A stretch of 64,000 nt of DNA from Paenibacillus typhae. Its GTDB lineage: Bacteria; Bacillota; Bacilli; Paenibacillales; Paenibacillaceae. Shown here in pieces: positions 36,307 to 44,872 of this stretch. Every line of letters starts with the position of its first letter. Positions within the stretch are counted from its first letter, which is position 1. The translations under genes were made by a program, and so were the position numbers. The stretch spans positions 1 through 64,000 of the forward strand of contig NZ_FNDX01000026.1 of the NCBI RefSeq assembly GCF_900099765.1, written 5' to 3'. A model generated the notes under the pieces. That model made no database searches and was not told where the DNA came from. It was given only the letters and a program-made list of their open reading frames with translations.

Positions 36307-38364
36307 ATGAATAAGCTGCTATCACTTGATCAAATTGAAGTCAAACAAATAAATGGCGTGAGCGCTCAAAAGCAAAGCGAGCTTCACGCCTTTGGCGTCT
36401 TTACAGTTAAGGATCTGTTGGAATATTATCCGTTCCGCTACGAGGATTACCGGCCGAAGTCGCTGAGTGAGGTCAAGCATGGCGATAAAGCAACCCTGAT
36501 TGCCAAAGTGATCGGCATTCCGGTACTGCAGCGGTACGGGGGGAAATCGCGGATCAGCTGTAAAATGGTGGCTGAGCCCTGGATGTTCACGGCAACCTGG
36601 TTCAATCAGCCTTATGTCCGCGAACAGCTGACTGCAGGCCGTGAGATTGTCATCTCCGGCAAATGGGATCAGAAGCGCAGCCAGATCACGGTATCGAATT
36701 ATGAATTCCCGGACCGCGGTGAGGGCAAGACCGGGACACTGCAGCCGGTTTATTCGGTAGGGGGCAAGATTACCCAGACCTGGCTGCGCAAGGTGATCAG
36801 TCAGGGAATGCAGCAGTACGGCGAACTGATACCCGAGATTCTGCCTCAGGTCATCATGCGTAAATATGATTTTATGCCGCGAAAAAAGGCTATCGCCACG
36901 ATTCACCAGCCCGAGGATACCCGTGAAGGCCAGCAGGGACGGCGCCGTATGGTCTATGAGGAGCTGTTCCTGTTCCAGCTTAAGGTCCAGGCGTTCCGGG
37001 TGCTGAATCAGGGCAGGATGGATGGTGTACGCCATACGGTTGACAATGCGACCGTGCGCCAGTTCGTGCGGAGCCTGCCGTTTGAGCTGACAGATGCCCA
37101 GAAGCATGTAGAACTGGAGATCCTGCAGGATATGCGCTCCGCTTCCTGTATGAACCGGCTGCTGCAGGGAGATGTGGGCTCCGGTAAAACGGTACTCGCT
37201 GCCATTGCACTGTACGCTTCCGTTAAATCGGGATTTCAAGGGGCGCTGATGGTGCCGACCGAGATTCTCGCTGAGCAGCATATGCGTTCCCTGACAAGGA
37301 TGTTTGAGCCCTTCGGCATTACGGTCGGACTGCTGACGGGCAGCGTCAGCGGCCGCAAGCGCAAGGATCTGCTGGCTTCCTTGCAAATGGGAATGCTTGA
37401 TATTGTTGTGGGCACCCATGCATTGATCCAGGAGGATGTGTTTTTCCGTGAGCTGGGCCTGGTGGTGACGGACGAGCAGCACCGCTTTGGCGTTAACCAG
37501 CGAAGCATCTTGCGGCGTAAGGGGTATAATCCGGATGTGCTTACAATGACGGCAACACCCATACCGCGTACGCTGGCCATAACCGTGTTCGGCGATATGG
37601 ATGTGTCCACATTGTCAGAGCGCCCCAAAGGGCGTGTGCCGATTACGACTTACTGGGTCAAGCATGATCTGATGGAGCGTGTGCTGAAGCTGGTGAACCG
37701 CGAGGTGGATCAGGGCAGACAGGCGTACCTGATCTGTCCGCTGATCGAGGAGTCGGAGAAGCTGGATGTGCAAAATGCAATTGATCTTCATGTCCAGATG
37801 TCACAGGCCTTTCCGGATTACAGGGTTGGCCTGCTGCACGGCCGGATGACTCCGGCGGAGAAGGACGAAGTGATGCGGGCTTTTTACAGCAATGAAATCC
37901 AGCTTCTCGTCTCCACTACAGTAGTTGAGGTTGGCGTTGATGTTCCCAATGCGACGCTTATGATTATTATGGATGCTGACCGGTTTGGATTGTCGCAGCT
38001 TCATCAGCTGCGCGGGCGGGTCGGACGCGGCCAGCATGCTTCGTATTGCGTGCTGGTGGCAGATCCGAAATCCGAAATCGGCCGGGAACGGATGACGGCC
38101 ATGACAGATACCGATGACGGGTTCGAGGTCTCGCGCCGTGACCTGGAGCTGCGCGGGCCGGGTGATTTCTTCGGAACGAAGCAAAGCGGATTGCCAGAAT
38201 TCCGGCTGGCGGATATGACCGCCGATTTCGAAGTGCTGGAGCAGGCGCGTGATGATGCGGCTATGCTGCTGAAAGACACCACCTTCTGGACCTCGGCTGA
38301 TTATGCGCCTCTGCGCAGCTATTTGCAGGCCGAGCAGATATTCCAGGGGGAAATCATTGATTAA
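36307..38364 (+). CDS. recG: ATP-dependent DNA helicase RecG
   Basis: 685 residues. It remodels branched DNA and regresses stalled forks. The N-terminal wedge/OB domain covers about 1-190. The helicase core has LQGDVGSGKT (Walker A), VGTHALIQ, DEQHRFG (DExH), MTATPIPRTL, and motif VI HQLRGRVGRG. The C-terminal TRG motif region follows (GPGDFFGTKQSGLPEF). The ATG lies 7 bases after the degV stop, with only GGGG directly adjacent as an RBS, so translation probably depends on coupling. Confidence 0.97.
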   Translation: MNKLLSLDQIEVKQINGVSAQKQSELHAFGVFTVKDLLEYYPFRYEDYRPKSLSEVKHGDKATLIAKVIGIPVLQRYGGKSRISCKMVAEPWMFTATWFNQPYVREQLTAGREIVISGKWDQKRSQITVSNYEFPDRGEGKTGTLQPVYSVGGKITQTWLRKVISQGMQQYGELIPEILPQVIMRKYDFMPRKKAIATIHQPEDTREGQQGRRRMVYEELFLFQLKVQAFRVLNQGRMDGVRHTVDNATVRQFVRSLPFELTDAQKHVELEILQDMRSASCMNRLLQGDVGSGKTVLAAIALYASVKSGFQGALMVPTEILAEQHMRSLTRMFEPFGITVGLLTGSVSGRKRKDLLASLQMGMLDIVVGTHALIQEDVFFRELGLVVTDEQHRFGVNQRSILRRKGYNPDVLTMTATPIPRTLAITVFGDMDVSTLSERPKGRVPITTYWVKHDLMERVLKLVNREVDQGRQAYLICPLIEESEKLDVQNAIDLHVQMSQAFPDYRVGLLHGRMTPAEKDEVMRAFYSNEIQLLVSTTVVEVGVDVPNATLMIIMDADRFGLSQLHQLRGRVGRGQHASYCVLVADPKSEIGRERMTAMTDTDDGFEVSRRDLELRGPGDFFGTKQSGLPEFRLADMTADFEVLEQARDDAAMLLKDTTFWTSADYAPLRSYLQAEQIFQGEIID

Positions 38365-38430
38365 TTAGGCACATGCGGCGGCCTGCCCTCATATACTGTG
38401 AATGATTGGATATGACGGGAGGTGCTGCAT

Positions 38431-38718
38431 TTGGGTTATCAGCAATATGGAATCAGTCCCCAGCTGGTGGAGCGCATCAAGCTGAAGATGAAGAATCCGG
38501 CAGTGAAAGAACGGATCAAGAACATGGTTAACGGCGTTTCCAAACAGGAGCTGCAGGATACTGCGGTAGTCCGCAGGCTTGTGCGGAATGCTGCAGCAGT
38601 ACTTAACGAGAAGCTGACCGGCGCGCAGGAGGAGCAGATTGTAAAGTTCGTCATCGCCCAGAAAATTGATCCGAATAACACCTTTCACCTTATCCGCCTC
38701 TGGGGAATGTTCCGCTAA
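38431..38718 (+). CDS. Small sporulation protein, SpoVIF-like
   Basis: 95 residues from the TTG at 38431; GGGAGGTG is 8 bases upstream. A basic, helical protein (NPAVKERIKNMVNGVSKQEL, then DTAVVRRLVRNAAAVLNEKL). The pattern of two helices followed by EEQIVKFVIAQKIDPN resembles SpoVIF (YjcC), a mother-cell protein needed for coat assembly with GerE. The assignment is by recollection of the family pattern and is moderate. It stands alone after recG and before a strong terminator. Confidence 0.6.
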   Translation: MGYQQYGISPQLVERIKLKMKNPAVKERIKNMVNGVSKQELQDTAVVRRLVRNAAAVLNEKLTGAQEEQIVKFVIAQKIDPNNTFHLIRLWGMFR

Positions 38719-38749
38719 GCCGGGAGGATGCCGGAGTATCAAGGACAAC

Positions 38750-38789
38750 AAAAAGACGTTTCCGCAAAGAGCTGCGGGAACGTCTTTTT
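38750..38789. terminator. Bidirectional terminator between convergent genes
   Basis: AAAAAGACGTTTCCGCA pairs with TGCGGGAACGTCTTTTT around AAGAGC; it ends the SpoVIF-like gene (plus) and the YitT-like gene (minus). Confidence 0.9.
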
Positions 38790-38818
38790 GTCAATGATAC
38801 CCGGACGTTGCTTGGTGT

Positions 38819-39691
38819 TTAGCTGATTTTGCGTCGCACCCAATCAGTAATGCTGTCCGGCTGGCTGCTAGTCACAGTGATCTTGCTGTTCTGGTCAAAG
38901 GAACGGACGATCGATGTAAGTGCATCTTCCTCAAGCTTGCTCGCCAGACAGAACAGTACCCCGGGCTGGCCATCCTTATTGCCGGGCCGGATCAGCTTGG
39001 CATCCCTCTTGAGCGAGTGCTGGAGTGCCTTGCGAATCTCCTCACAGCGGCTACTGGTGATCCAGACCGCCCTGGAGCGGGAAAGGCCGCGCAGGGAGAA
39101 GCGTACACCCTCAAAGGCGAGCAGATAGGCGATAATACTGTACATTGCCTGATCCCAGCCAAACAGCAAGCCTCCGGCAAGCAGGATGCAGCAGTTAAAC
39201 AGCATGATGACCACTTCGGCTGACTTGGCGGGGCCACCGTCAGTTAACAGAAAACCCTGCTCTCTTGCATTTACTGAAAGTCCGCCTGAACGGATCATTA
39301 TGCCGATTCCGAGACCAAGGCAGAGTCCTCCGGCAACAGCAGCAATCAACGGATCAGCGGATACCGCGGGAAAATGGTGCAGCGCCAATGAGCCGATCGT
39401 GAGGCAGAACAGGCCTAACAAGGTATAGAGTGCAAAGCGCAGGTTAATCTGCCGGCGCGACAACAGAATAAAGGGCAGATTGAACAGAAACAGAAACAGG
39501 CCAAGCCGCATTTCAGTAAGATGGGCCAGCAGGGCTGACAAGCCGGCGATACCGCCAAGTACTAGCTTGTGCGGCATAAGGAACAGCTCAAGTCCGACTG
39601 CAGCCAGCAGGCCTCCGCAAATCACACAGAGGATACGGATCAGCTTAGTCCGGCTCCGGGCCGGAAGTCCATGACCTAAAGGTTGATTCAT
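38819..39691 (-). CDS. YitT-family membrane protein (DUF161/DUF2179)
   Basis: 290 residues; AAGGAGGAACCC precedes the ATG on the minus strand. Five or six membrane helices in the first 200 residues (VICGGLLAAVGLELFLMP, LVLGGIAGLSALLAHL, LGLFLFLFNLPFILL, then a Gly-rich helix GGLCLGLGIGIMIRSGG). A cytosolic DUF2179 domain follows at about 205-285 (SRAVWITSSRCEEIRKAL). The GGIAGLS loop after helix 1 is typical of the family. The function of YitT proteins is not established; a transport role is often assumed. Confidence 0.9.
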   Translation of the reverse strand: MNQPLGHGLPARSRTKLIRILCVICGGLLAAVGLELFLMPHKLVLGGIAGLSALLAHLTEMRLGLFLFLFNLPFILLSRRQINLRFALYTLLGLFCLTIGSLALHHFPAVSADPLIAAVAGGLCLGLGIGIMIRSGGLSVNAREQGFLLTDGGPAKSAEVVIMLFNCCILLAGGLLFGWDQAMYSIIAYLLAFEGVRFSLRGLSRSRAVWITSSRCEEIRKALQHSLKRDAKLIRPGNKDGQPGVLFCLASKLEEDALTSIVRSFDQNSKITVTSSQPDSITDWVRRKIS

Positions 39692-39772
39692 CCAGGGTTC
39701 CTCCTTCGGCAGGGAAACTGTAATGTATGCCGCCGAAGCGGCAGAGCAGTAAGGTTAGTGTTAAGAGGCAGA

Positions 39773-40144
39773 CTAAAAGTTGGATGAACGGAGTTCTTTA
39801 ACATAATTGGACGTATATTTAAGCGGCTTGAGCAACAGCCGTTTCAAACGGTAGTAGAACAGCGGATAGAGCAGGACGAAGCAGACAGGCAGCCCTGTGT
39901 CCCGAGGGACAGGCAAAGGGTTTCCGTGATGGGCACTGCGCAGAATCGGCACTGATTTCGGCAAAGGCCCATGCAATCGGGCTGGCTGTGTCATCTTGTG
40001 CTCATAACGCTCAATGTGCGGATATTGTTCAGGCCCGGCATTGCTGACGGCTCCGGCTGAGGCTGTGAGCGTCATGAGAAGCAGAAGCGGTACCAGCGCT
40101 GCGCGTAGCCATAATGTAAGCGATTTACCTGCTAAATGTGCCAA
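39773..40144 (-). CDS. Secreted or membrane-anchored protein of unknown function
   Basis: 123 residues from a TTG start chosen because AAGGAGGTG lies about 10 bases upstream; a longer frame to 40228 starts ahead of this RBS. The N-terminus is a clear signal peptide (SLTLWLRAALVPLLLLMTLTASAGA). The middle is polar and Pro/His-rich (HGPLPKSVPILRSAHHGNPL). A second hydrophobic stretch, VCFVLLYPLFYY, is followed by a basic tail. No family was recognised. It lies 81 bases from the YitT gene on the same strand. Confidence 0.55.
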   Translation of the reverse strand: MAHLAGKSLTLWLRAALVPLLLLMTLTASAGAVSNAGPEQYPHIERYEHKMTQPARLHGPLPKSVPILRSAHHGNPLPVPRDTGLPVCFVLLYPLFYYRLKRLLLKPLKYTSNYVKELRSSNF

Positions 40145-40375
40145 CTTGGAAACACCTCCTTGCTGTATCTTGTAGTTTAAGCATACCATATGTTTAGTGA
40201 CAGAACCAATTGAGTACCGTGCTTTCAAGGTCTAAAAGTGCCGGATAAACGATGTAACACCAGCAATTAAGTGATTGTGAGAGTAAAAAGGGAATTCAAA
40301 TATATTTTTTGCCGAAGATGCGCTTAATTAACCCTGGATGGTTTATGTACAGGCTTGCCTTTTACCGGAACTGCC
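40145..40375. other. Gap between two minus-strand genes
   Basis: Contains the RBS of the secreted protein gene and AT-rich sequence. A plus-strand frame beginning at 40309 is only the antisense of the NlpC gene beyond 40447. Apart from the neighbouring terminator I see nothing else. Confidence 0.5.
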
Positions 40376-40416
40376 AAAAACCAGCAGTGGCTCCGATTCA
40401 ACGGTCCATCTGCTGG
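40376..40416 (-). terminator. Intrinsic terminator of the NlpC/P60 gene
   Basis: On the minus strand CCAGCAG pairs with CTGCTGG, with inner GG/CC pairing, followed by TTTTTGG. Confidence 0.75.
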
Positions 40417-40446
40417 TTATCATTAGCAATGCCTATAAAGTGCTGT

Positions 40447-41382
40447 TTACAGCACACGCTGCATGTGAAGAATAACGTTATGCCAGTAGCCGGAATCAAG
40501 CTCGCTGATCTGCACACCGGGTTCGCCCCAGGTATGAATGAATTTTCCGTCACCGATATAAATGCCGACATGGCCGGGAACAGCGTCGCTCTCAAAGCGT
40601 CCGGGAACAGTGAAGAAAATCAGGTCTCCCACTTTAAGTTCATCACGGCTAACCCGCCGGCCCCTATTATCCTGATCCCGCGCCAGACGAGGCAGCTCTA
40701 CACCGAACTTCCTGAATACGTGGCGGGTAAAAGAGGAGCAGTCAAATTTCTTGGTCTCCTCGTAGGAGCCGGCTCCGAAATCATAAGGAACGCCGAGAAA
40801 TTTTTTGGCATAGGCTACAAGCTCACCGGTATCGACATCTGAAGCACTTTGAATCCGGAGTGTATTGGCCGTGCCCTGACCGGATGCATTGCCATTTGTA
40901 ATGCCGTCATCTTTGTCGGTCGGAGTGGCAATGTTGATCTCGCCTGTAGTCGGATTCCAGCCTACTTCGGTCTGCAGCAGCTTGGATAAAGAAGTCGGCG
41001 TAATATAGATCTGGCCGTCCCGGCGGATTGGGGCGTCGGGCAAGGTTACTTTGTCGCCAAGCGAGAATACCTGGGCTGAATTTGGCTTCAGCATATACAT
41101 TACATCGGTGTAGCCGATTTTGGCGAAGCCCCCGCTTGAGGTGTCATCCTTCATCCGGTATCCCAGGGCGGCGGCAGCAGGCTTCAGCGGAATCCAGAAT
41201 TTCCCTTGATCGTCCTTAACATAAGCTTTTTCGTAATAGCTGCCGGCAAAAGAGCCGGAAGGTGTGATGGAGTTAGCCTTGGGCTTCTGATCGTTTTGAT
41301 AATACCCGCATGCACTGCCTGTGAGGGATAGCGCAATTAAAAGTGCGGCTGCTGCTGATTTTTTGTATACGGTCCTTTTCAT
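40447..41382 (-). CDS. NlpC/P60 peptidoglycan hydrolase lipoprotein with a stalk-like domain
   Basis: 311 residues. An N-terminal lipoprotein signal (AAAALLIALSLTGSACGYY, Cys about 25) is followed by a copper-amine-oxidase-N-like domain at about 50-150 (FWIPLKPAAAALGYRM, IYITPTSLSKLLQTEVGW). The C-terminal NlpC/P60 domain at about 185-305 has the catalytic Cys in FDCSSFTRHVF, His in VPGHVGIYIGDG and a third polar residue near FIHTWGEPG. Enzymes of this family cleave D-Glu/meso-DAP or similar bonds in wall peptides. It is probably transcribed alone, with a terminator after it. Confidence 0.9.
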   Translation of the reverse strand: MKRTVYKKSAAAALLIALSLTGSACGYYQNDQKPKANSITPSGSFAGSYYEKAYVKDDQGKFWIPLKPAAAALGYRMKDDTSSGGFAKIGYTDVMYMLKPNSAQVFSLGDKVTLPDAPIRRDGQIYITPTSLSKLLQTEVGWNPTTGEINIATPTDKDDGITNGNASGQGTANTLRIQSASDVDTGELVAYAKKFLGVPYDFGAGSYEETKKFDCSSFTRHVFRKFGVELPRLARDQDNRGRRVSRDELKVGDLIFFTVPGRFESDAVPGHVGIYIGDGKFIHTWGEPGVQISELDSGYWHNVILHMQRVL

Positions 41383-41714
41383 ATGTCACGCTCCATCTTC
41401 AAACTGTAGCTTCAGTTTGTGCAAAGCAGCGGTTTTTATAAGAGTGAACTTACTGGATTTGCTTCCTGTTCCTGCATGGCGCGCAGATTTGGCCGGAAAC
41501 TGCCGACATTGTGCGCATTTTGTAATATCTGGATTGCTGATTAACGATTGACGGATAAACAACCTACATATAATATTAGTTTAATAGATTTGCTGTATTT
41601 TATGTGAGATTCGTGTAAGCTTTTGCTTTAATGCTTTTAAAGATGAAAGCGATAATGCTGAGTCGCTCACTTTGATACACGCGCTGATACCGTAAACAGA
41701 AAAGGGGATATCTG
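41383..41714. promoter_or_regulatory. Divergent intergenic region with probable promoter of the ABC operon
   Basis: 332 bases between the minus-strand NlpC gene and the plus-strand binding-protein gene. TTGACG (41548-41553) and TATAAT (41569-41574) are separated by only 15 bases, which is short. A leader of about 135 bases would follow. ATGAAAGCGATAATG (41643-41657) matches the CcpA cre pattern except at the last two bases. No T-box or other riboswitch motif was recognised. Confidence 0.4.
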
Positions 41715-42785
41715 ATGAAAAAATCGAAACTTTGGGCCGGTCTGGGCCTGTGCCTGATGCTGGTTGCAGCGGGCTGCGGAAACAACAATGCGGTTAACAC
41801 AGGATCAACGAATAGCGGCAATGCAACGGCTGCAACGGAAGCGCCAGCCAATGCGGGTACTGATGCTGCCAAATCTTACAAAATTGCGATCTCGCAGTAT
41901 GTAGAGCATCCCTCACTGGATGCAACGCGGGAAGGCTTCCTGGCGGCACTGAAGGACGCTGGAATTGTAGAAGGTGAGAACTTGACAGTAGACCTGCAGA
42001 ACGCCCAGGCGGACCAGGCGAATAACCTGTCAGTTGCCCAGAAGATTGCCGGAGACAAAAATGATCTGGTCCTGGGGATTGCAACGCCATCCGCCCAGGC
42101 GCTTGTACAGAACGTGAAGGATACACCAATTCTGTTCGCAGCTGTAACCGATCCGCTGGATGCCAAGATTGTAAGCGACCTTGAACATCCCGGCGGCAAC
42201 GTCTCCGGTGCGTCAGATACTAATCCTGAGTCTATTACACGGCTGATGAATTTTATCGCTACCCAGTTCCCCGATGTCAAGAAGCTCGGGCTGATCATCA
42301 ATGAAGGCGAACCGAACGCTGTAGTTATGGCTGATATTGCCAAGGAAGAGCTGGACAAGCACGGCATCGAGCTGGTGAAGGCTGCAATTACAAATACCTC
42401 CGAAGTGAAGCAGGCCGCAGAATCCCTGGTTGGCCGTGTTGATGCATTCTACATCACTTTGGATAACTCGGTCGTAAGCGGGGTGGATGCCATTATCCAG
42501 ACGGCAAACGACAACAAGCTGCCGTTCTTCTCTGCTGACCGCGACACCGTTGAGAAGGGCGCTTTTGCCACAGTTGGCTTCAAGTATTATGACCATGGCT
42601 ACCAGGTTGGTGAAATGGCTGCAGACGTACTGAAGAACGGCACAAGCCCTGGTGATATGAAGGTGTCCATGCAGGAGAAGCTGGACCTGATTCTTAACCT
42701 CAAGGCGGCAGCAGCCCAAGGAATTGAAGTAACAGATGCCATGAAGGCTGAAGTGGCCGATCAGGCGAATAACATCATTCAATAA
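41715..42785 (+). CDS. ABC transporter substrate-binding lipoprotein (TrpX-like family)
   Basis: 356 residues; AAAAGGGGAT precedes the ATG. A lipoprotein signal (LGLCLMLVAAGCGNN, Cys about 21) and a Ser/Thr/Asn/Ala linker are followed by a type 1 periplasmic-binding fold (KIAISQYVEHPSLDATREGF, GIATPSAQALVQNV, LFAAVTDPLDAKIVSDLEHPGGNVSGASD). The FAAVTDP and GGNVSG signatures belong to PF04392, which includes streptococcal TrpX. Aromatic amino acids are a candidate substrate, but other members bind different ligands. First gene of a binding protein-permease-ATPase operon. Confidence 0.9.
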   Translation: MKKSKLWAGLGLCLMLVAAGCGNNNAVNTGSTNSGNATAATEAPANAGTDAAKSYKIAISQYVEHPSLDATREGFLAALKDAGIVEGENLTVDLQNAQADQANNLSVAQKIAGDKNDLVLGIATPSAQALVQNVKDTPILFAAVTDPLDAKIVSDLEHPGGNVSGASDTNPESITRLMNFIATQFPDVKKLGLIINEGEPNAVVMADIAKEELDKHGIELVKAAITNTSEVKQAAESLVGRVDAFYITLDNSVVSGVDAIIQTANDNKLPFFSADRDTVEKGAFATVGFKYYDHGYQVGEMAADVLKNGTSPGDMKVSMQEKLDLILNLKAAAAQGIEVTDAMKAEVADQANNIIQ

Positions 42786-42802
42786 GAGCCAGACATTATT
42801 AT

Positions 42803-42827
42803 GGGGCGATCCCGGACGGGACGCCCC
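42803..42827 (+). other. Intergenic hairpin between binding-protein and permease genes
   Basis: GGGGCG-A-TCCC, loop GGAC, GGGACGCCCC: about 10 pairs with one bulge and no T-tract. Such hairpins can stabilise the upstream mRNA so that binding protein is made in excess over the membrane subunits. Confidence 0.6.
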
Positions 42828-42853
42828 TTGCCGCTTGAAGGAGGAAGTCACCT

Positions 42854-43780
42854 ATGTATAATTCAATGCTCGGAGCCCTGGAAATGGGCCTCTTGTACGC
42901 GTTTATGGCTCTAGGGGTATATATTACGTTCCGGATTCTTGATTTCCCGGATTTGACTGTAGATGGAAGCTTTACAACCGGCGGGGCCATTGCGGCTGTC
43001 ATGATTACGAATGGTTCTGCACCTTGGCTCGCTACCCTGTGTGCGCTTGGCGGCGGTATGGTTGCCGGGATGTGTACGGGATTGCTGCACACCAAGGGCA
43101 AGATCAACGGTCTGCTGTCGGGGATTCTCATGATGATTGCGCTTTATTCAATCAACCTGCGGATTCTTGGCAAGCCTAACGTCTCGCTGATGGGTGAAGA
43201 CACCTTATTCAGCTCAATTAATCCGCTGCTCGTTATGCCGTTTGTTGTTATCCTGGTCAAGATTCTGATGGACCTGTTCCTGCGGACGGATCTTGGACTT
43301 GCCCTGCGGGCAACCGGTGACAATGCGCGGATGATCCGCAGCTTCGGTGTTAACACAGATACTACGACTATTCTCGGCATCAGTCTGTCGAACGGCATGG
43401 TTGCACTCTCCGGTGCACTGATTGCCCAGTATTCTACTTTTGCCGATTCTTCTATGGGTATTGGTATGATTGTTATCGGTCTTGCGTCGGTTATTATCGG
43501 GGAAGCTATCTTTGGGGCGGGCAGCGTCTTCCGGGCTACGCTGGCTGCTGTTCTCGGCTCGATTGTATACCGTATCGTTGTGGCGCTTGCGCTCCGGGTA
43601 CCATGGCTGGAAGCCTCGGATCTGAAGCTGATTACCGCCATTATCGTTATTATTGCCTTGCTGTTCCCTTCAATCCAGCGTTATCTGAAGACAAAGAGCA
43701 CCGCACGCAAACGTACGGCAGAGCTTGCAGAGCAGGCTCTGCGCAGCAAGAAAGGGGGGGCAGCCAATGCTAAAGCTTGA
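42854..43780 (+). CDS. ABC transporter permease (TrpY-like)
   Basis: 308 residues; GAAGGAGGAAG precedes the ATG. About eight membrane helices of the branched-chain amino acid/sugar (LivH/RbsC) permease type: MGLLYAFMALGVYITFRILDFPDLTVDGSF, with both stretches typical of the TrpY/YtlD subfamily, and the coupling region GLALRATGDNARMIRSFGVN. The C-terminal tail is basic and cytosolic. It overlaps the ATPase gene by 14 bases. Confidence 0.92.
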   Translation: MYNSMLGALEMGLLYAFMALGVYITFRILDFPDLTVDGSFTTGGAIAAVMITNGSAPWLATLCALGGGMVAGMCTGLLHTKGKINGLLSGILMMIALYSINLRILGKPNVSLMGEDTLFSSINPLLVMPFVVILVKILMDLFLRTDLGLALRATGDNARMIRSFGVNTDTTTILGISLSNGMVALSGALIAQYSTFADSSMGIGMIVIGLASVIIGEAIFGAGSVFRATLAAVLGSIVYRIVVALALRVPWLEASDLKLITAIIVIIALLFPSIQRYLKTKSTARKRTAELAEQALRSKKGGAANAKA

Positions 43781-44561
43781 TAATGTCTCCAAGCTGTTCA
43801 ATCCCGGCACCCCGGATGAGAAGATTGCCCTGCTCGGAATAGACCTGGAGCTGCAGGCCGGTGATTTTGTAACCATCATCGGCAGTAACGGCGCAGGTAA
43901 ATCAACCTTGATGAATATCATTTCCGGTGTGATGAAGCCCGATCTCGGCGAAGCGCGGATCGAGGGTAACTCCATCAGCCATCTTCCGGAGTTCCAGCGG
44001 GCCCGCTGGATCGGCCGGGTCTTCCAGGACCCGATGGCCGGTACAGCCCCGCATATGACGATTGAAGAGAATCTGGCGATGGCTTATAAGCGCGGACAGA
44101 GCCGCGGCCTGGCCTTCGGAGTGAATGCGGCCAGACGAACTGTGTTCCGTGAACAATTGAGCCGTCTGGGCATCGGTCTTGAGAACCGCCTGCGGGCCAA
44201 GGTAGGGCTGCTGTCCGGCGGTGAGCGGCAGGCGCTCAGCCTGCTGATGGCGACCTTTACACAGCCGCAGATCCTGCTGCTGGATGAGCATACGGCAGCG
44301 CTTGACCCTGCCCGTGCTGATCTGATTACGAAGCTCACAGAAACCATTGTACGGGAAATGAACCTGACGACACTGATGGTTACCCATAATATGGAGCAGG
44401 CCATCCGTCTTGGTAACCGGCTGATCATGATGGACAAAGGCTCAATCATTCTGGATATCGACGAATCACGCAAGAAGGATTTGACCGTCGAGCGCCTGCT
44501 GGGTGAATTCGAAGCCATCAGCGGGCACAAGCTGGCAGATGACCGCATGATGCTGGGATAA
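43767..44561 (+). CDS. ABC transporter ATP-binding protein (TrpZ-like)
   Basis: 264 residues; the ATG at 43767 follows a GGGGGGG run, and it lies within the end of the permease gene. Walker A GSNGAGKST (about 41-49), Q-loop RVFQDPMAG, signature LSGGERQALSLLM, Walker B ILLLDEHTAALDP with Glu replaced by the usual D-E order kept, and switch His in TLMVTHNMEQA. The Glu-His after Walker B (DEHTAALDP) is typical of this subfamily. It energises uptake by the two preceding gene products. Confidence 0.94.
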   Translation: MLKLDNVSKLFNPGTPDEKIALLGIDLELQAGDFVTIIGSNGAGKSTLMNIISGVMKPDLGEARIEGNSISHLPEFQRARWIGRVFQDPMAGTAPHMTIEENLAMAYKRGQSRGLAFGVNAARRTVFREQLSRLGIGLENRLRAKVGLLSGGERQALSLLMATFTQPQILLLDEHTAALDPARADLITKLTETIVREMNLTTLMVTHNMEQAIRLGNRLIMMDKGSIILDIDESRKKDLTVERLLGEFEAISGHKLADDRMMLG

Positions 44562-44872
44562 AGATTACAGATTGATTATCCTCGGAATTTTGAAGTTTTC
44601 TGCTGAATACGAGAACACCAGCGGACCGCTGCAGGTTGTAACCTGAGCGGTCCATTTCTTTGACGCTTCACCCAGACCACTGCCAGAGCCTCTTGAGTCA
44701 TATTCATTATAGTCTTCTCTTGAGTAAATAATTGATTGCGCTTTCAGCCTGTGGCTGATCTTTCTAATGGTATCCAGTTCATCGTATAAATCAAAATACG
44801 GAGAACCCGGTTCATTTCCGTGAATGCGAGGTAAAGGTTAGGGAAAGAACAACAACAGGAGGGAACATAACA
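44562..44872. other. Gap with a terminator and an AT-rich upstream region
   Basis: 311 bases. The terminator at 44623-44661 closes the ABC operon. The rest is AT-rich and ends with ACAGGAGGG before the SDR gene. No protein-coding signal or recognisable promoter with both boxes was found. Confidence 0.5.
44623..44661 (+). terminator. Terminator-like stem after the TrpXYZ-like operon
   Basis: GGACCGCT with AGCGGTCC, and inner CAGGTT with AACCTG, followed by ATTTCTTT. Confidence 0.75.

Noticed and set aside
36322..37482. Long minus-strand reading frame of 386 codons
   Set aside because: Wholly antisense to recG, whose helicase motifs are complete; composition is typical of a shadow frame.
40309..40842. 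Plus-strand frame of 177 codons
   Set aside because: Antisense to the NlpC/P60 domain and the terminator; no coding signs.
41643..41657. ATGAAAGCGATAATG as a second cre site
   Set aside because: The last two positions (TG instead of CA) break the conserved right half, so it is kept only as a weak possibility.
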